Shown here piece after piece: positions 33,280 through 44,527 of a stretch of DNA of 48,105 nt. The DNA comes from Methanobrevibacter sp. GTDB lineage: Archaea; Methanobacteriota; Methanobacteria; Methanobacteriales; Methanobacteriaceae. Each line of letters begins with the position of its first letter. The first letter of the stretch is position 1. The stretch is taken from the NCBI RefSeq assembly GCF_030539875.1, contig NZ_JAUNXI010000013.1, forward strand, positions 1 through 48,105, in the 5' to 3' direction. The notes below the pieces were generated by a model, which was not told the DNA's origin, searched no databases, and saw nothing but the letters and a program-made list of their open reading frames with translations. The translations under genes were made by a program, and so were the position numbers.

Positions 33280-34623
33280 TTAACTTTTAAAAACTTGTGC
33301 TTGTGCATTTCTTAAAATATGAACATCATATCCAATTCTGTATCCTTCTTCTTCAGCAAGTTCAGCATAAGCAGAAAGCATGGTTAAGTCTCCGTGTGCA
33401 GGAATAATATGTTGTGGTTTTAACATACGTAAGAATTCTCTGTGATCTTCTCTTCCAGCGTGTCCGGAAACGTGAGCATTAGGATAAATTCTTGCACCTT
33501 TCAATTTTAATCTTCTCTCCATAATGTGCCTGTTAGCAGCATTGGTAGGATTAGGAATAATAGGTGCTGAAATAATAACATTATCTCCTTTTTTAATGTT
33601 GAATGGGGTTCTACCATTAGCAATTCTTGGAAGTAACGCATCAGGTTCACCTTGGTGTCCTGTAGTTACAAGCAAATAATTAGCCCTGTCTTCATCGGCT
33701 CTCATTAAAGCTTTATTTATGGCTTTAGGAGAACCATAAATACTGGCATTTTTCGGCAATTTTAAAATACCTAATTTTTGTGCAATACCGCAGAATCTTT
33801 CCATTGATCTGCCAAGGAAAAGAATTTCCCTGTGACTTTTTTTGGCAATATCTGCAATAGACTGTACACGTTCAACATGAGATGAAAATGTGGTGACAAT
33901 CATACCAGTTTTTTCCTGTAAAGGCCCTTTCATTACATCTTCTAAAATATTTCGAGCAATACGCTCCGAATGAGTTTTGACCTCATTATAATTTGTTGCA
34001 TTGGTTGTCTCAACTATTAAAGCAAGGACTCCTTCCCTACCTAATTCCCTTAACCTTTTATAATCAGGTGGTGGAGATACTTTCTGATGATTATCAAATT
34101 TGAAATCCAATGCATAAACAATGACTCCCTGAGGAGTGTGTAAAACAGGAAATACCGCCTGCGGAATACTGTGAGTTGACTGAACGAATTCCAATGTAAT
34201 ATCCTTTGAAAGTTTTAATTTGCTGCCTGCATTTAAAGGCCTGATAGGATTGGTTACTTTGAATTTACGTTCTCCTTTAATTTGTTTTTCAATTAAAGCA
34301 GCAGTATACGGCGTTCCTATTAATGGTGCATCATACCTGTGTGCCAATTTGGCAACTGCACCGATGTGGTCCAGGTGACCGTGTGAGAAGATTATTGCTT
34401 TGACTTTTCCATCAACATCTTTCATCAATGTGTCGTCTGGAATAACTCCTCTTTCAATTAAATCTAAACTATGCATTCTATCGATGTCTGTATCTTCATG
34501 CATACTAATTCTGTCCAAATGAATACCCATATCAAAAATGATTACATCTTCACCAATTTTGACAGCAGTCATGTTTTTCCCGACTTCTTGGTATCCACCA
34601 ATAGCGATAACTTCAACGCTCAT
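33280..34623 (-). CDS. rnj: Ribonuclease J (metallo-beta-lactamase, beta-CASP)
   Basis: The 447-residue protein has the metal motif FSHGHLDHIGA, further His and Asp ligands in ALDFKFDNHQ and VSGHAGREDHREF, and the C-terminal HIIPAHGD. The length and motifs fit archaeal RNase J, a 5'-3' exoribonuclease that degrades and matures RNA. It sits between fni and idsA in an arrangement I know from Methanothermobacter; the spacing (3 and 13 bases) indicates one operon. Confidence 0.9.
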   Translation of the reverse strand: MSVEVIAIGGYQEVGKNMTAVKIGEDVIIFDMGIHLDRISMHEDTDIDRMHSLDLIERGVIPDDTLMKDVDGKVKAIIFSHGHLDHIGAVAKLAHRYDAPLIGTPYTAALIEKQIKGERKFKVTNPIRPLNAGSKLKLSKDITLEFVQSTHSIPQAVFPVLHTPQGVIVYALDFKFDNHQKVSPPPDYKRLRELGREGVLALIVETTNATNYNEVKTHSERIARNILEDVMKGPLQEKTGMIVTTFSSHVERVQSIADIAKKSHREILFLGRSMERFCGIAQKLGILKLPKNASIYGSPKAINKALMRADEDRANYLLVTTGHQGEPDALLPRIANGRTPFNIKKGDNVIISAPIIPNPTNAANRHIMERRLKLKGARIYPNAHVSGHAGREDHREFLRMLKPQHIIPAHGDLTMLSAYAELAEEEGYRIGYDVHILRNAQAQVFKS

Positions 34624-34626
34624 GTC

Positions 34627-35673
34627 TTATCTCCTCGAATAAATTTTTGTGTTAATACCTCTTTCATTAAGCCACTCTCTTGTTTTCCCACGTATGACTA
34701 ATTTACTTTGTTTTAATTCTTCAATGTTATTGGCTCCAACCAAAAACATTGCAATTCTTAATGAATCATTAAATCTGGAAATGAATTTATTTAACTGGTC
34801 TTGAGAAGTGGAATTTTTTAAGAAAGGCAATGCCATACCAACAGCATCTGCTCCAAGAGCAATAGCTTTGGCCGCTTCAAGACCACTGCGAATTCCACCG
34901 GATGAAATTACAGGAACATTTACAGCATTTGTAACTTCAGCAGTACTGATTGCAGTTGGAATACCCCAATCCCAAAATGTTTCTCCAAGATATCTGTCAT
35001 CTGCCCTGTATGTTTCAACAGCTGCCCAGCTAGTTCCGCCAGCACCTTCCACATCAATAAAATCAATTCCGGCATCTACAAGTGATTTTGCTGATTCTGC
35101 AGAAATGCCGCAACCGGTTTCCTTTGCAACAGTAGGGATTTTAACAGAACCTGCAATTTGGCCAATTAAGTCCAAATAGCCTCTGGCGTCAAGATCCCCT
35201 TCCGGCTGTATGGATTCTTGAAGAGGATTTAAATGAATAGCCAAAATATCCGCATCTAAAATTTCCACTGCTTTTTCAGCCAGATTTAACTGTGGAGCTC
35301 CAATATTGCCGACAAGTAAACAATTAGGTGCATTTTCACGAACTACAGTATAAGTATCTTCAAGTTCAGGATGTTCACATGCTGCCCTTTGGGAACCAAC
35401 CCCCAAAGCAATATTGTTATTTTCAGCTGCAATAGCTAATTGTTTATTAACTTCCTTTGCGGCAGGATGACCTCCAGTAATAGCTGTGATAAACAGTGGT
35501 GAATCTAATTTTTTACCGAAAGCAGATGTGGATAAGTCAATTTCATTTTTATCAATTTCAGGCAAAACATTATGAATTAATTCAATATCCTCAAATCCGG
35601 TTGTCTTATTTTTAAACTCAACATCATAATTTTCACAAATTAATAAATGCTCCAATTTTCTATCTGAAATCAT
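34627..35673 (-). CDS. fni: Type 2 isopentenyl-diphosphate isomerase
   Basis: The 348-residue protein is an FMN- and NADPH-dependent IPP isomerase. It has [57 protein letters not shown], and glycine-rich FMN-phosphate loops [12 protein letters not shown] and [13 protein letters not shown]. It interconverts IPP and DMAPP. It begins one base after the IPK stop and lies in the lipid-precursor operon. Confidence 0.94.
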   Translation of the reverse strand: MISDRKLEHLLICENYDVEFKNKTTGFEDIELIHNVLPEIDKNEIDLSTSAFGKKLDSPLFITAITGGHPAAKEVNKQLAIAAENNNIALGVGSQRAACEHPELEDTYTVVRENAPNCLLVGNIGAPQLNLAEKAVEILDADILAIHLNPLQESIQPEGDLDARGYLDLIGQIAGSVKIPTVAKETGCGISAESAKSLVDAGIDFIDVEGAGGTSWAAVETYRADDRYLGETFWDWGIPTAISTAEVTNAVNVPVISSGGIRSGLEAAKAIALGADAVGMALPFLKNSTSQDQLNKFISRFNDSLRIAMFLVGANNIEELKQSKLVIRGKTREWLNERGINTKIYSRR

Positions 35674-35674
35674 A

Positions 35675-36475
35675 TTAATTTCCCCTTGAAATTACAGTTC
35701 CTTTCACGTCTTCGTTTTCCAATACCTTGAAAATATTATTTTCAACTTCAGCATTTATTATTTTAGATTCAATTCCCAAATCTGCTAAATATAATAATTC
35801 TTTAATTTTTCCAACCATTCCGCCGGTAACATCAATATTTGTGGTTCCCTCCAGGGTGTCCAAATCCTCAAGTGAAGAGAATTTATCAAAAAATATAGCG
35901 TCATCGTGTGTTTTCGGGTTTTTATTATATACTCCGTCAACGTCTGTTGCAAGAATTACCCTATCCGGATTTAGATTCACCGCAAGGTATTGGATTAACT
36001 GGTCACCGGAAATTACGCATATTTCCAGTTCATCATCCAAAACAACATCTCCGTAAATTACAGGAATGAAACCTTTTTTGAGATATCTTTCAAATGAATC
36101 CAAGTTGCCTTGAGTGATTCTTTTATTGGTGGCTGTCATGAAACTTGAAGCAGGAATTGCAACAACGGGCAATCCCTGTTCAATGAATGCTTCACAAACA
36201 TTCATATTCAATCTTTTAACGGCATTTTGAGTTTCACAAAATCCAATACGCTTTTGAGGATATTCGGATTCGTCAAATACCTCACCAATCTTATATTTTT
36301 TAGCAGGCGGATGTCCAAATGATCCTGCACCATGAACAATAAGCATTTCTTTAGAAGAATTATCTAAGGAAGACTTAATTTCCAAAGCTATTCTATTAAG
36401 ACTTTCAAAATCAACTTCGCTTTTGGAAGAATCCTTGTTTGTTAAAATACTTCCGCCAATTTTTAAAATAATCAT
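35675..36475 (-). CDS. ipk: Isopentenyl phosphate kinase
   Basis: The 266-residue protein is an amino-acid-kinase family member with [15 protein letters not shown] at the N-terminus and [15 protein letters not shown] with the catalytic His typical of [18 protein letters not shown] and [10 protein letters not shown] complete the ATP site. It makes IPP from isopentenyl phosphate in the archaeal mevalonate route. It follows mevalonate kinase by four bases. Confidence 0.92.
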   Translation of the reverse strand: MIILKIGGSILTNKDSSKSEVDFESLNRIALEIKSSLDNSSKEMLIVHGAGSFGHPPAKKYKIGEVFDESEYPQKRIGFCETQNAVKRLNMNVCEAFIEQGLPVVAIPASSFMTATNKRITQGNLDSFERYLKKGFIPVIYGDVVLDDELEICVISGDQLIQYLAVNLNPDRVILATDVDGVYNKNPKTHDDAIFFDKFSSLEDLDTLEGTTNIDVTGGMVGKIKELLYLADLGIESKIINAEVENNIFKVLENEDVKGTVISRGN

Positions 36476-36479
36476 GAAA

Positions 36480-37442
36480 TCACTTATAAACCCTTGAAGA
36501 GACGCCTCTTTTAGTAAATTTAACTTTCAAAATATTATCATCACAGGCAATAGCATCTGCAACTTCGTCAACTTTTCCCGGACAAAGAGCAATAATACTG
36601 CCTCCGCCACCTGCACCAGTAGTTTTAGAACCAATAGCTCCGGCTTCTCTTGCATTATATACCATACGAGACAATTCCAATGTATTTACACCAATAACAT
36701 CTAAAAATCCGTGATTGATATTCATTAATTCACCAATTTTATTATAATCCTTTTTCAAGATGGCCTGTTTTGCATAATTAGTTAAATTGCCCATAGCAGC
36801 AATTACAGGATCTATAATTTTTGGATTTCTATTTTTTAAATTTTTAACATCTCTAACCATTTTGCCAGTATTTCCATGCTTATTAGTATACCCTACAACA
36901 AATGGAGCATTGAAGTTTACCTTAAAACGTTCAACCTTTTTATTTTTAGATAAATAAACAAGCCCTCCATAGGTGGAAACCAAAGTATCAAGCGGGCTGG
37001 CCATTCCCTGAACAGCCTGTTCCACCATATGAGCATCATGAGCTAGAGATTTTTTATTAAAACGAATATTATGATATCTATATAATGCAGCAAGTGTAGC
37101 TACTGTAACTGCCGCTGATGAACCGAGCCCTGAACCAATAGGAACATTGGAAGATAATGTTATTTCAATTGGAGAGTGGTCATGTGCTTTGTAAAGACAT
37201 TCTAAAATATATCTAATAATACCAGGTTTTCCTTTTCTTAAAACATATTTCTTATGTGTTGAAATCAATTCTGCTTCAAATCCTATATCCGGTGCTTTAA
37301 AAATAGATATATCCGAATCTGAATCTTTAATTGTGACAAAAGCACGTTTATTAACAGCACCTGCAATAGCAGGTTCGCCATAAACAACAGAATGCTCACC
37401 AAATAATATAGTTTTTGCCGGAGCAGAAGCTTTAGCTATCAT
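36480..37442 (-). CDS. mvk: Mevalonate kinase
   Basis: The 320-residue GHMP kinase begins AKASAPAKTILFGEHSVVYG. It has the ATP loop PIGSGLGSSAAVTVATLAAL and the C-terminal GAIGSKTTGAGGGGSIIAL. It phosphorylates mevalonate, the first kinase step in isoprenoid synthesis. It is the first lipid gene after the Memo-like gene in the leftward operon. The sequence is complete. Confidence 0.94.
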   Translation of the reverse strand: MIAKASAPAKTILFGEHSVVYGEPAIAGAVNKRAFVTIKDSDSDISIFKAPDIGFEAELISTHKKYVLRKGKPGIIRYILECLYKAHDHSPIEITLSSNVPIGSGLGSSAAVTVATLAALYRYHNIRFNKKSLAHDAHMVEQAVQGMASPLDTLVSTYGGLVYLSKNKKVERFKVNFNAPFVVGYTNKHGNTGKMVRDVKNLKNRNPKIIDPVIAAMGNLTNYAKQAILKKDYNKIGELMNINHGFLDVIGVNTLELSRMVYNAREAGAIGSKTTGAGGGGSIIALCPGKVDEVADAIACDDNILKVKFTKRGVSSRVYK

Positions 37443-37451
37443 AAAAACACC

Positions 37452-38300
37452 TTATTTAAAAACACCTGAAGCATATCCAACAACAGAACTTAAATCGCCA
37501 GTAACATCACCACTGGTCTGATATGCCAATATTTCACAAGAATCCTTTCCGGACATTTTAGAAAGTGAAATGGCAGTCATTACAGGACCATATCCGCACA
37601 TAGTAATATTATATTGAACGACTTCTTCAAATAATTTGAATTCATTCATTTCCGCAATATCTTCCAAAACAAATCCATCAACTTTATTTGCCTTTTCCTG
37701 ATTATTAAAATGAGATAAATCAGTGCTTGCAATAACGCAGTAAGATTTATCCAGATTATTTCCGGCTTCAAAAATAGCATTAGCCAAATCATTTGAGGTG
37801 GCAAAAGTTTGCACACCCATAGTTATTGGAACAATTTTAAAATCAGAAGAAAAATATTGAAGGAATGGTAGTTGAACTTCTATGCTGTGCTCATTGACAT
37901 GAGCAGTGAAATCAGAACTTGCAATATCTGAAATGGAAATGATTTCGTCTGCAAATTCGCAGTCAACCTCAACATTGCCTAAAGGTGTTATCCATTCACC
38001 TTCATTGAAAATAGAAATTTCACTACCGAAACCAGTGTGGTTTGGACTTATAATAATAAAAACATCAGGAAAACCATTAGTAACTATGCTGCAATAGCCG
38101 TGAGTGGATATTGCACCAGAATATTGATAACCTGCATGAGGGACCATAACATTGATAGGATAATCATTACCTTCAAACTTATTTAATTTAGGTATGAAAC
38201 CTATGCCTGATTTATCTAAAAAACAGCTTTCAATAATTCTTTTTAGATTCTCGGCATCATTCGGATAAAATGATCCGGCTACAGCAGGTTGTCTTAACAT
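37452..38300 (-). CDS. Memo family protein
   Basis: The 282-residue protein starts MLRQPAVAGSFYPNDAENLKR and has VPHAGYQYSGAIS, IIISPNHTG, STDLSHF and the C-terminal ALVGYASGV-like end (VVGYASGVF), the pattern of the Memo family related to dioxygenases of the LigB type. The archaeal function is uncertain; some reports link it to radical-SAM partners. It sits 9 bases after rps2 in the same operon. Confidence 0.88.
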   Translation of the reverse strand: MLRQPAVAGSFYPNDAENLKRIIESCFLDKSGIGFIPKLNKFEGNDYPINVMVPHAGYQYSGAISTHGYCSIVTNGFPDVFIIISPNHTGFGSEISIFNEGEWITPLGNVEVDCEFADEIISISDIASSDFTAHVNEHSIEVQLPFLQYFSSDFKIVPITMGVQTFATSNDLANAIFEAGNNLDKSYCVIASTDLSHFNNQEKANKVDGFVLEDIAEMNEFKLFEEVVQYNITMCGYGPVMTAISLSKMSGKDSCEILAYQTSGDVTGDLSSVVGYASGVFK

Positions 38301-38309
38301 TTAACTCAC

Positions 38310-38912
38310 TTAAAATTTAAGTTCAAAGTCATTAGGACCGATATCTAAGTCTCCGTCTTCAGGAATTTCCCCTCTTTCTCTTAAGATTTGTCTTGCAAGT
38401 AACCAGTAAACTAAAGCGATAGCTTTTCTACCTTTGTTGTTAACAGGCACTGCAATATCAACAAAACTGAGTAAGTTTTCAGTATCACATAATGCAACAA
38501 CGAGAATGCCGTTTTGTTTGGATTCTAAAACAGCTTGTGCATCAGACCTTGGGTCAGTTACAACAATAACTTTTGGTTCAATGAATTTAGCATAATTCGG
38601 GTTGGTTAAAGTACCTGGGATGAATCTTCCAGGAATGGTTTTTGCACCGGTAAGTTCACCGAATTTTTTAACAGGAGCCTGACCGTACTGTCTGGTAGCA
38701 ACTACCAAAATATCTTCAGGGTCGTATTTTGCTAAAAGTTTTGCGATTTGTCTGATTCTTTCATCAGTTTTTTGAATATCCAATACGTATAAACCGTCAG
38801 ATCTTACTCTGAATATATATTTTTCCATATCACTGGTTTTTTGTTGAGTACCAATATGTAAACCAGCTGCTAAGTAATTATCTAAGTCAATTAAAAGTTC
38901 ATCATTTGCCAT
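38310..38912 (-). CDS. rpsB: 30S ribosomal protein S2
   Basis: The 200-residue protein has [48 protein letters not shown] and [17 protein letters not shown], typical of archaeal S2 (uS2). It is part of the small-subunit body. It lies between the ferredoxin gene and the Memo-like gene. Confidence 0.95.
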   Translation of the reverse strand: MANDELLIDLDNYLAAGLHIGTQQKTSDMEKYIFRVRSDGLYVLDIQKTDERIRQIAKLLAKYDPEDILVVATRQYGQAPVKKFGELTGAKTIPGRFIPGTLTNPNYAKFIEPKVIVVTDPRSDAQAVLESKQNGILVVALCDTENLLSFVDIAVPVNNKGRKAIALVYWLLARQILRERGEIPEDGDLDIGPNDFELKF

Positions 38913-38925
38913 TTTTACACCTCAT

Positions 38926-39120
38926 TTAAAAATCATCTTCAACATTAATACAATCATTAGGACAAACGTCCATACATACTTCACAATAGCTACATTCATC
39001 AGGATCGACAATTTCGATTTTGTCTCCTTTAAGAACTAATACTTCCATAGGACAAACATCAACGCATTCGACGCAGTCTGCACCATCACATTTATCATAA
39101 TCAATAGTTATTTTAGACAT
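38926..39120 (-). CDS. 2[4Fe-4S] ferredoxin
   Basis: The 64-residue protein has two clusters, CDGADCVECVDVCPMEV and CSYCEVCMDVCPNDC. The extra spacing in the first motif is common in archaeal ferredoxins. It carries electrons between unnamed partners. It is encoded between enolase and rps2, 13 bases from the latter. Confidence 0.88.
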   Translation of the reverse strand: MSKITIDYDKCDGADCVECVDVCPMEVLVLKGDKIEIVDPDECSYCEVCMDVCPNDCINVEDDF

Positions 39121-39142
39121 AATTTTTTCCTCAAAATTATTT

Positions 39143-40387
39143 TTAAAATTTACCCATCATTGGATTAGGAAGTTCTTCTTCAATACGGATAAGTTCGTTT
39201 AATTTAGCTATTCTCTCCCCGCCAATAGCTCCGGTTTTTATCATTGGAGATGAAAAACCGACTGCTAAGTGTGCAATAGTTTCATCAGTAGTTTCACCAG
39301 ACCTATGAGATACAACAGGGACAATATTATTTTCTTTAGCTAATTTAACAGTAGCATAAGTTTCAGATAAAGAACCTATTTGATTTGGTTTAATAATTAT
39401 GGCGTTTGCAGCATTCATTTCAATGCCTTTTGCCAATAACCTTTTATTTGTAACAAACAAATCGTCACCACAAATAAGACATTTATCGCCAGCTTTTGCA
39501 GACAATTGGGAAAATCCTTCAAAGTCAGATTCCTCAAATGGGTCTTCTACATAAAACATATTGTAAGTATCAATAATATCTTTTACGAAATCAATTTGAT
39601 CTCCGGTATCTTTTTTAATACCGTCCTGAGCATAAATATATTTCTGCTCATCTGCATTCCATAATTCAGATGCAGCCATATCCAAAGCAGGCTTTATTTC
39701 GATACCTAATTCATCGCCAACTTCCTCACAAGCCTGTGATTGAATTTCTAAAGCTGCGAGATTAGAAATATTAGGTATCCAACCTCCTTCATCACCTTTA
39801 CCGCCAGTAAAGTTTGAATCTTTAGTTTGAATTAATTCTTTCAACTTTTTGTGAACAGAAGCATTTGCAAAAATCGCATCAGCAACATTATCAGCTCCGG
39901 TAGGAACTACCAGAAACTCCTGAATGTCCGGTGCGTTAATACCTGCATGTGCTCCACCATTCATCATATTACCTAAAGGGAAAGGTAATTCATTTACTAA
40001 ATTTCCACCAATGTATTTATATAATGGCATATTATAAGATGCAGCTGCAGCTTTAGCCACTGCCATTGATATAGCAACAGTAGTATTGCCTCCAATAGCA
40101 GACAAATTATCAGTTCCATCGACTTCCCTTAAAACTTCATCAATAGTTGCCAAGTCCTCAGCATCCATTCCAATAAGTTCGGAAGCGATTAAATCTTCCA
40201 TTTCACTAACAACTTCATCAATTCCACCTTTAGGATAAGATACTACTTCTCTTGAACCAGTACTTGCTCCGCTAGGTGCAGCAGCCCTGCCCGAACTATT
40301 CCAAGTAACTACATCTACTTCAATAGTAGGGTTTCCTCTGCTATCCAAAATCTTTCGAACTTGGACGTCTTCTATTATACTAACCAA
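39143..40387 (-). CDS. eno: Enolase
   Basis: The enzyme converts 2-phosphoglycerate to phosphoenolpyruvate. It has [30 protein letters not shown], a magnesium site including [14 protein letters not shown] and [10 protein letters not shown], and [11 protein letters not shown] start at a TTG at 40387, giving 414 residues, because GAGGTG lies six bases upstream; the earlier GTG at 40396 is part of that ribosome site. No ATG fits. The downstream ferredoxin gene follows after 22 bases. Confidence 0.93.
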   Translation of the reverse strand: MVSIIEDVQVRKILDSRGNPTIEVDVVTWNSSGRAAAPSGASTGSREVVSYPKGGIDEVVSEMEDLIASELIGMDAEDLATIDEVLREVDGTDNLSAIGGNTTVAISMAVAKAAAASYNMPLYKYIGGNLVNELPFPLGNMMNGGAHAGINAPDIQEFLVVPTGADNVADAIFANASVHKKLKELIQTKDSNFTGGKGDEGGWIPNISNLAALEIQSQACEEVGDELGIEIKPALDMAASELWNADEQKYIYAQDGIKKDTGDQIDFVKDIIDTYNMFYVEDPFEESDFEGFSQLSAKAGDKCLICGDDLFVTNKRLLAKGIEMNAANAIIIKPNQIGSLSETYATVKLAKENNIVPVVSHRSGETTDETIAHLAVGFSSPMIKTGAIGGERIAKLNELIRIEEELPNPMMGKF

Positions 40388-40523
40388 AAAAAACACCTCA
40401 GTGCCATTTAATTTGTTACCAACTAACCTATACTCCTAAAAAATCAGTAAGTTTCTTTATAGTATTATATTGGTATTTTTTATTTTTTTTAAATATAATA
40501 TTAGGAATAAATAGAAAAACTAT

Positions 40524-40706
40524 TTATTCATATCTAATAACATCTAATGGTAAAACTCCAGCTTTGAGTTCTTCGTAAGCTATATCAATAGGATCTAAAG
40601 AGTCTTTAATTTCAACTAAAGGCCTGGCACCCATTGATATTTGAATTGCTCTAGCTCCGAGAAGTCTAGCCCTTTCAAACCTTGTTAATTTTTTTTCAAC
40701 ATCCAT
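40524..40706 (-). CDS. rpoK: RNA polymerase subunit K (Rpb6/omega)
   Basis: The 60-residue protein contains [24 protein letters not shown] and [20 protein letters not shown], the Rpo6 signature. I start at 40706, where GGAG lies eight bases upstream and the length is normal; a frame from 40742 would add 12 unlikely residues. It is at the end of the RNA polymerase and ribosomal protein operon. Confidence 0.92.
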   Translation of the reverse strand: MDVEKKLTRFERARLLGARAIQISMGARPLVEIKDSLDPIDIAYEELKAGVLPLDVIRYE

Positions 40707-40790
40707 GAATATTACTCCATTTCTAGGCATATATTTTACCAAGATTATAAATTTTTTAATTAAAAAAATATCCCTACGATTTTGTAAAAT

Positions 40791-40961
40791 CTATTCCCAT
40801 GTTTCCACATGAGAAATTAACATTCTTCTACAACAATATCTAGTTAAACCCAAATCATCTAAAACGTCTTTAGATTTTTCACCAGCAGCAACTCTTTTAT
40901 TGTATTCATCAAAGACTGCTGATACAGGTTTTCCACAACTTAAACATCTAATAGGAATCAT
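40791..40961 (-). CDS. rpoN: RNA polymerase subunit N (Rpb10)
   Basis: The 56-residue protein reads [14 protein letters not shown] at the start and [18 protein letters not shown] at the end. Two Cys pairs bind the structural zinc (CLSC and RYCCRR). It is a core assembly subunit of archaeal RNA polymerase. It lies 47 bases after rps9 in the standard order. Confidence 0.94.
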   Translation of the reverse strand: MIPIRCLSCGKPVSAVFDEYNKRVAAGEKSKDVLDDLGLTRYCCRRMLISHVETWE

Positions 40962-41008
40962 TCAAATCATCTTTTTTAATTTAATAACATATAAAATTAC
41001 AGACGAAA

Positions 41009-41410
41009 TTATCTGTAACTTTTTTGTTTACGAGCTCTTGCTCCAGGACCGCCGTATTTTTTAGGTTCTGAACGTCTTGGGTCACCAACCAACATGGTTC
41101 TGTCATATTGTATGAATTTATCTTTTAAATCCATATCTTGTGACCATTGGACGAATCCTTTTGCAATTACCATACGTGCAGCTTCAGCTTGACCCATTAC
41201 TCCTCCACCAACAACGTGAATGTTGATATCCACTTCATTAGCTAAGTCACCAGCTAAGATTAATGGTTCTTGTAATTTTAAGTTAGCAAGCTCTGGAGAA
41301 TAAAGTTCTAAAGGAACTCTGTTGATTCTAACTTTACCGGTTCCTTCACGAACAGTACCTCTAGCAATAGCTGTTTTACGTTTTCCACTTGTATGAATAA
41401 CTTTAACCAT
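41009..41410 (-). CDS. rpsI: 30S ribosomal protein S9
   Basis: The 133-residue protein has [20 protein letters not shown] and the conserved basic C-terminus [22 protein letters not shown], whose final Arg reaches the P-site tRNA. It follows rpl13 by 18 bases in the conserved order rpl18e-rpl13-rps9-rpoN-rpoK. Confidence 0.95.
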   Translation of the reverse strand: MVKVIHTSGKRKTAIARGTVREGTGKVRINRVPLELYSPELANLKLQEPLILAGDLANEVDINIHVVGGGVMGQAEAARMVIAKGFVQWSQDMDLKDKFIQYDRTMLVGDPRRSEPKKYGGPGARARKQKSYR

Positions 41411-41428
41411 TATTACACATCCATTTAT

Positions 41429-41851
41429 CTAAAAGGTAGCTCCTAAAAGTTTGGAGATTTCTCCTAATTCGATACCTTTTTTAATGTTCTTGTATTCTGC
41501 TTCAGGAACTGCTGTGAGTTCTGCATCAGCATATTCTGCAGGTACGCCAACAAATGCTTTTAATCCTTTGAATGCAGTTTTACCTTTAGATTTTTTGAAA
41601 GGTAACATTCCTCTTACAGTTCTTCTAAATATATCATCCGGTCTTCTAGGATATTTAGGACCTAAATCACGAGGGTTAGAAATACTTGCCCTGTCAACTC
41701 TTTGTTTGTATTTAGCATAAGCCCAATCCTTATTACCAGTTAACATAATTTTTTCAGCATTAATAATTACTACTTCTTCGCCTTCTAAAAGATTTTTACT
41801 AGTTATACTAGCTAATCTTCCTAAAACGCATCCTTCTCCATCAATAATCAT
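41429..41851 (-). CDS. rplM: 50S ribosomal protein L13
   Basis: The 140-residue protein has [34 protein letters not shown] and a [20 protein letters not shown] core, diagnostic of uL13. It lies between rpl18e and rps9. Confidence 0.95.
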   Translation of the reverse strand: MIIDGEGCVLGRLASITSKNLLEGEEVVIINAEKIMLTGNKDWAYAKYKQRVDRASISNPRDLGPKYPRRPDDIFRRTVRGMLPFKKSKGKTAFKGLKAFVGVPAEYADAELTAVPEAEYKNIKKGIELGEISKLLGATF

Positions 41852-41864
41852 AATAACACCCTAT

Positions 41865-42230
41865 TTATTCCATGATCCTAATGTTTGATCCTTTAGGATT
41901 GGATTCGATTATCTTATCAATTGAGATGCATTCTCCACCAGCACTTTCAATTTTCTCTTGTGCTTTAGCTGAGAATTTTAATGCTACAACATCTACTTTT
42001 TCTGTTAAATTACCATTTGATAAAACTTTACCAGGTACTAAAATAGTTTCACCTGCATCAGCATGTCTTGCAATATCAGACAAATTCACTTCAGCGGTTC
42101 TTCTGTTAGACCTTTCAAGTCTTTGAGCAACATCTTTCCAAATAGCTGCATCTTCACTTCTTGATTGTTCATAAAGTTTATTAATAAGTTCAATAAGGTT
42201 AGGATTAGTTTTTATAATCTTTTTTGCCAT
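41865..42230 (-). CDS. 50S ribosomal protein L18e
   Basis: The 121-residue archaeal/eukaryotic-type protein has NPNLIELINKLYEQSRSEDA, VAQRLERSNRRTAEVNLSDI and ILVPGKVLSNGNL. Its start codon shares a base with the stop of rpoD, indicating translational coupling. Confidence 0.94.
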   Translation of the reverse strand: MAKKIIKTNPNLIELINKLYEQSRSEDAAIWKDVAQRLERSNRRTAEVNLSDIARHADAGETILVPGKVLSNGNLTEKVDVVALKFSAKAQEKIESAGGECISIDKIIESNPKGSNIRIME

Positions 42231-43033
42231 TATTTACTTCCTCCTTCTTCACTAAATCTGATAAACTTATCTGCTTTTTCACCTAATACTTCACAAGCTT
42301 TTAATAAAACTTCCTTAGGAGGCATTGATCCATCAGTTTCTATTCTAAATATGAAATCATTTTCACGATACCCTACATTTATGTAGCCATTAGTTGAAGC
42401 CCTAACACAGCTTTTGCACATAGCACAATTTTCAATATCTAAAATTTTAATCTTTTTAGATCTTCTGTCGGATTTTAAGATTCCTCTAGGACATGCAGAT
42501 GCACAGTCATAATCAATTTCCACATCATCATTAAATGTGATGTCTGGATACTGTTTGTAAGCACAAACTGTAGTTGGCATCCATTTTGCATGCTCTTTTC
42601 CATAACCTACTTTTGCAACAGCTTCTATTTTGAGTTCTTCATCTTCTTTAAGTTTTACTAAAGGAATAGTATCGTATACCGGTTTAATTTTTGAGTCTGA
42701 AGATATTAAATGCTTAGAGTAAACAACTTTAGGACCAACTTCATTTAAAGTAAACATAATTCCATTGGAATATTCTTCCCAATCATCATCTTCTGGTAAA
42801 GATAAACCTTCAAGAGCATCTAAATCAGAAACTAAAGGAGTTAAACCAAGCCTATGAGCAAGCACCTCATTAAACATTGCAGAATCGTTTCTAATAATAT
42901 TCACATCTTCAATAGCTATTTTAGGCACGTTCACCATAGCGCATCTTCTAATAGCATTAACGAAAGGTACTTCTGCATCACGAACAATGAATACAATTTC
43001 ATCATCCTTTTGACTTTTAACTTCTATCTCCAT
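42230..43033 (-). CDS. rpoD: RNA polymerase subunit D, with Fe-S cluster domain
   Basis: The protein is homologous to bacterial alpha and Rpb3. It has VPFVNAIRRCAMVNVPKIAIE and HRLGLTPLV of the dimer domain, and an inserted ferredoxin-like domain with CASACPRGIL and CAMCKSCVRAS, enough cysteines for a 4Fe-4S cluster as in many methanogens. I start at 43033 (267 residues), with GGAAGG upstream and the usual MEIEVK start; an ATG at 43048 adds five residues. Confidence 0.93.
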   Translation of the reverse strand: MEIEVKSQKDDEIVFIVRDAEVPFVNAIRRCAMVNVPKIAIEDVNIIRNDSAMFNEVLAHRLGLTPLVSDLDALEGLSLPEDDDWEEYSNGIMFTLNEVGPKVVYSKHLISSDSKIKPVYDTIPLVKLKEDEELKIEAVAKVGYGKEHAKWMPTTVCAYKQYPDITFNDDVEIDYDCASACPRGILKSDRRSKKIKILDIENCAMCKSCVRASTNGYINVGYRENDFIFRIETDGSMPPKEVLLKACEVLGEKADKFIRFSEEGGSK

Positions 43034-43048
43034 ATTAAACCCTTCCAT

Positions 43049-43441
43049 CTAAACTCTTCTTCCTCTTTTACCACCAGGTCTTCCAGTACCGTCGTGAGGG
43101 ATTGGAGTGATATCTTCAATTTTTCCTATTTTAATTCCAGCTCTTGCTAAAGCACGAATAGTAGCTTGTGCACCAGGACCCGGACTTCTAGGTCCGTTTC
43201 CACCAGGAGCTCTTACTTTGATATGCAAACCAACGAATCCTTTTTCTTTAGCATCATCAGCTATTCTAGTTGCTGCAGCCATAGCTGCAAAAGGTGAAGC
43301 TTGTTGTCTGTCTGCACGTACAACTTTTCCACCAGACCATTGGGAAATAGTTTCAGCACCAGTAATATCTGTTACAGTAATAATAGTGTTGTTGAATGAT
43401 GAGTAAATATTAGCTATACCCCATTTTTCATCTTTTGCCAT
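43049..43441 (-). CDS. rpsK: 30S ribosomal protein S11
   Basis: The 130-residue protein has [39 protein letters not shown] and the basic tail [18 protein letters not shown], typical of uS11 on the platform of the small subunit. It lies between rps4 and rpoD. Confidence 0.96.
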   Translation of the reverse strand: MAKDEKWGIANIYSSFNNTIITVTDITGAETISQWSGGKVVRADRQQASPFAAMAAATRIADDAKEKGFVGLHIKVRAPGGNGPRSPGPGAQATIRALARAGIKIGKIEDITPIPHDGTGRPGGKRGRRV

Positions 43442-43452
43442 AGTTACACCCT

Positions 43453-43992
43453 CTATTCCTCAGTATTAACTTTATCAGCTTTACTATTGTTGTACTCTTC
43501 AATCTGTTTAGCTACAGGGGAAGATCTGTAAAATCCAATATCTTCTTCTTGTCCTCTTAAAACTACATAACTTGGTGAGTTAATTTTCTTACCATTTAAA
43601 GCTATGTGTCCATGTACAACAAACATTCTTGCTTCTTTAGGAGTACGAGCTAAACCTTTATTGTATACAATAGTTTGTAATCTTCTTCTTAAGATATCTT
43701 CCACGTTTAAATCTAAGATTTCTTCAAGAGCAGCACCTTCAGGCAAAATACCAGTTCTAGCTAAGTGTCCTAATAATTCTAATTTTTCTTCTTGCATCTG
43801 ATCAGTTGAGAACCCAAGTAAGTATCTTGCTTCCCTACTGTATCTTCTGACTAAAGTATCGGCTTTCCAAATCTCTTTTTTATTTTTTAAACCGTATTTA
43901 GCCATTAATTTATTTTCATTTTTAATTCTTTCCGCATTCCAAGGATGTGGTGGTGTATTATACTTTTTCCTTGATTTTCTAGGTTGTCCCAT
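43453..43992 (-). CDS. rpsD: 30S ribosomal protein S4
   Basis: The 179-residue protein has [30 protein letters not shown] and the S4 domain [20 protein letters not shown] followed by [20 protein letters not shown]. It is the archaeal short form of uS4, an early assembly protein. Confidence 0.96.
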   Translation of the reverse strand: MGQPRKSRKKYNTPPHPWNAERIKNENKLMAKYGLKNKKEIWKADTLVRRYSREARYLLGFSTDQMQEEKLELLGHLARTGILPEGAALEEILDLNVEDILRRRLQTIVYNKGLARTPKEARMFVVHGHIALNGKKINSPSYVVLRGQEEDIGFYRSSPVAKQIEEYNNSKADKVNTEE

Positions 43993-44055
43993 TAAAACAT
44001 CTCCTTTATAAAATTGAATTTAAAATATTAAATTTCTTAAAAAAAAGTTCCATGC

Positions 44056-44505
44056 CTATCCGCGTGAACGTTTTACACCAACTGAAGAACTTTTTCTGAA
44101 AGTAGATTTGGTTCTTTGACCTCTAACAGGTAAACCAACTTCGTGTCTTCTACCTTTGTAACTTCTGGTCTTTTTCATTCTGTTTAAATCATCCCTTAAA
44201 GTCATATCAAGATCAGATTCGATTAAGTGAATGTCATCACCAGTTTCATAGTCTTCCCTGCGGTTTAACATCCATCTTGGAATGTCAAATTTCTGAGGGT
44301 TTTCCAAAATTTCTTCAATTCTTAAAACATCTTCGTCAGCGATGTATCCAATTTTAGCATCTAAATCTAAGTCTAAAGTACGGCACATAGTTTTAGATAA
44401 AGAGATTCCCACACCTTTAATTTCAGTTAAAGCATGTTCAATGGTTTTATTACCATTTACATCCTTTCTTGAAATACGCACTAAATGTTTAAAATCGTCT
44501 TCCAT
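44056..44505 (-). CDS. rpsM: 30S ribosomal protein S13
   Basis: The 149-residue protein has [33 protein letters not shown] and the basic C-terminus [20 protein letters not shown], typical of archaeal uS13. It opens the operon and is preceded by GGAGG and a structured leader downstream of tRNA-Ser. Confidence 0.96.
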   Translation of the reverse strand: MEDDFKHLVRISRKDVNGNKTIEHALTEIKGVGISLSKTMCRTLDLDLDAKIGYIADEDVLRIEEILENPQKFDIPRWMLNRREDYETGDDIHLIESDLDMTLRDDLNRMKKTRSYKGRRHEVGLPVRGQRTKSTFRKSSSVGVKRSRG

Positions 44506-44527
44506 TAAATAACCTCCATTTATAGAG

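Noticed and set aside
41451-43406. Plus-strand frames opposite ribosomal protein and rpoD genes
   Set aside because: They are antisense shadows of well-identified genes, with no ribosome sites or promoters.
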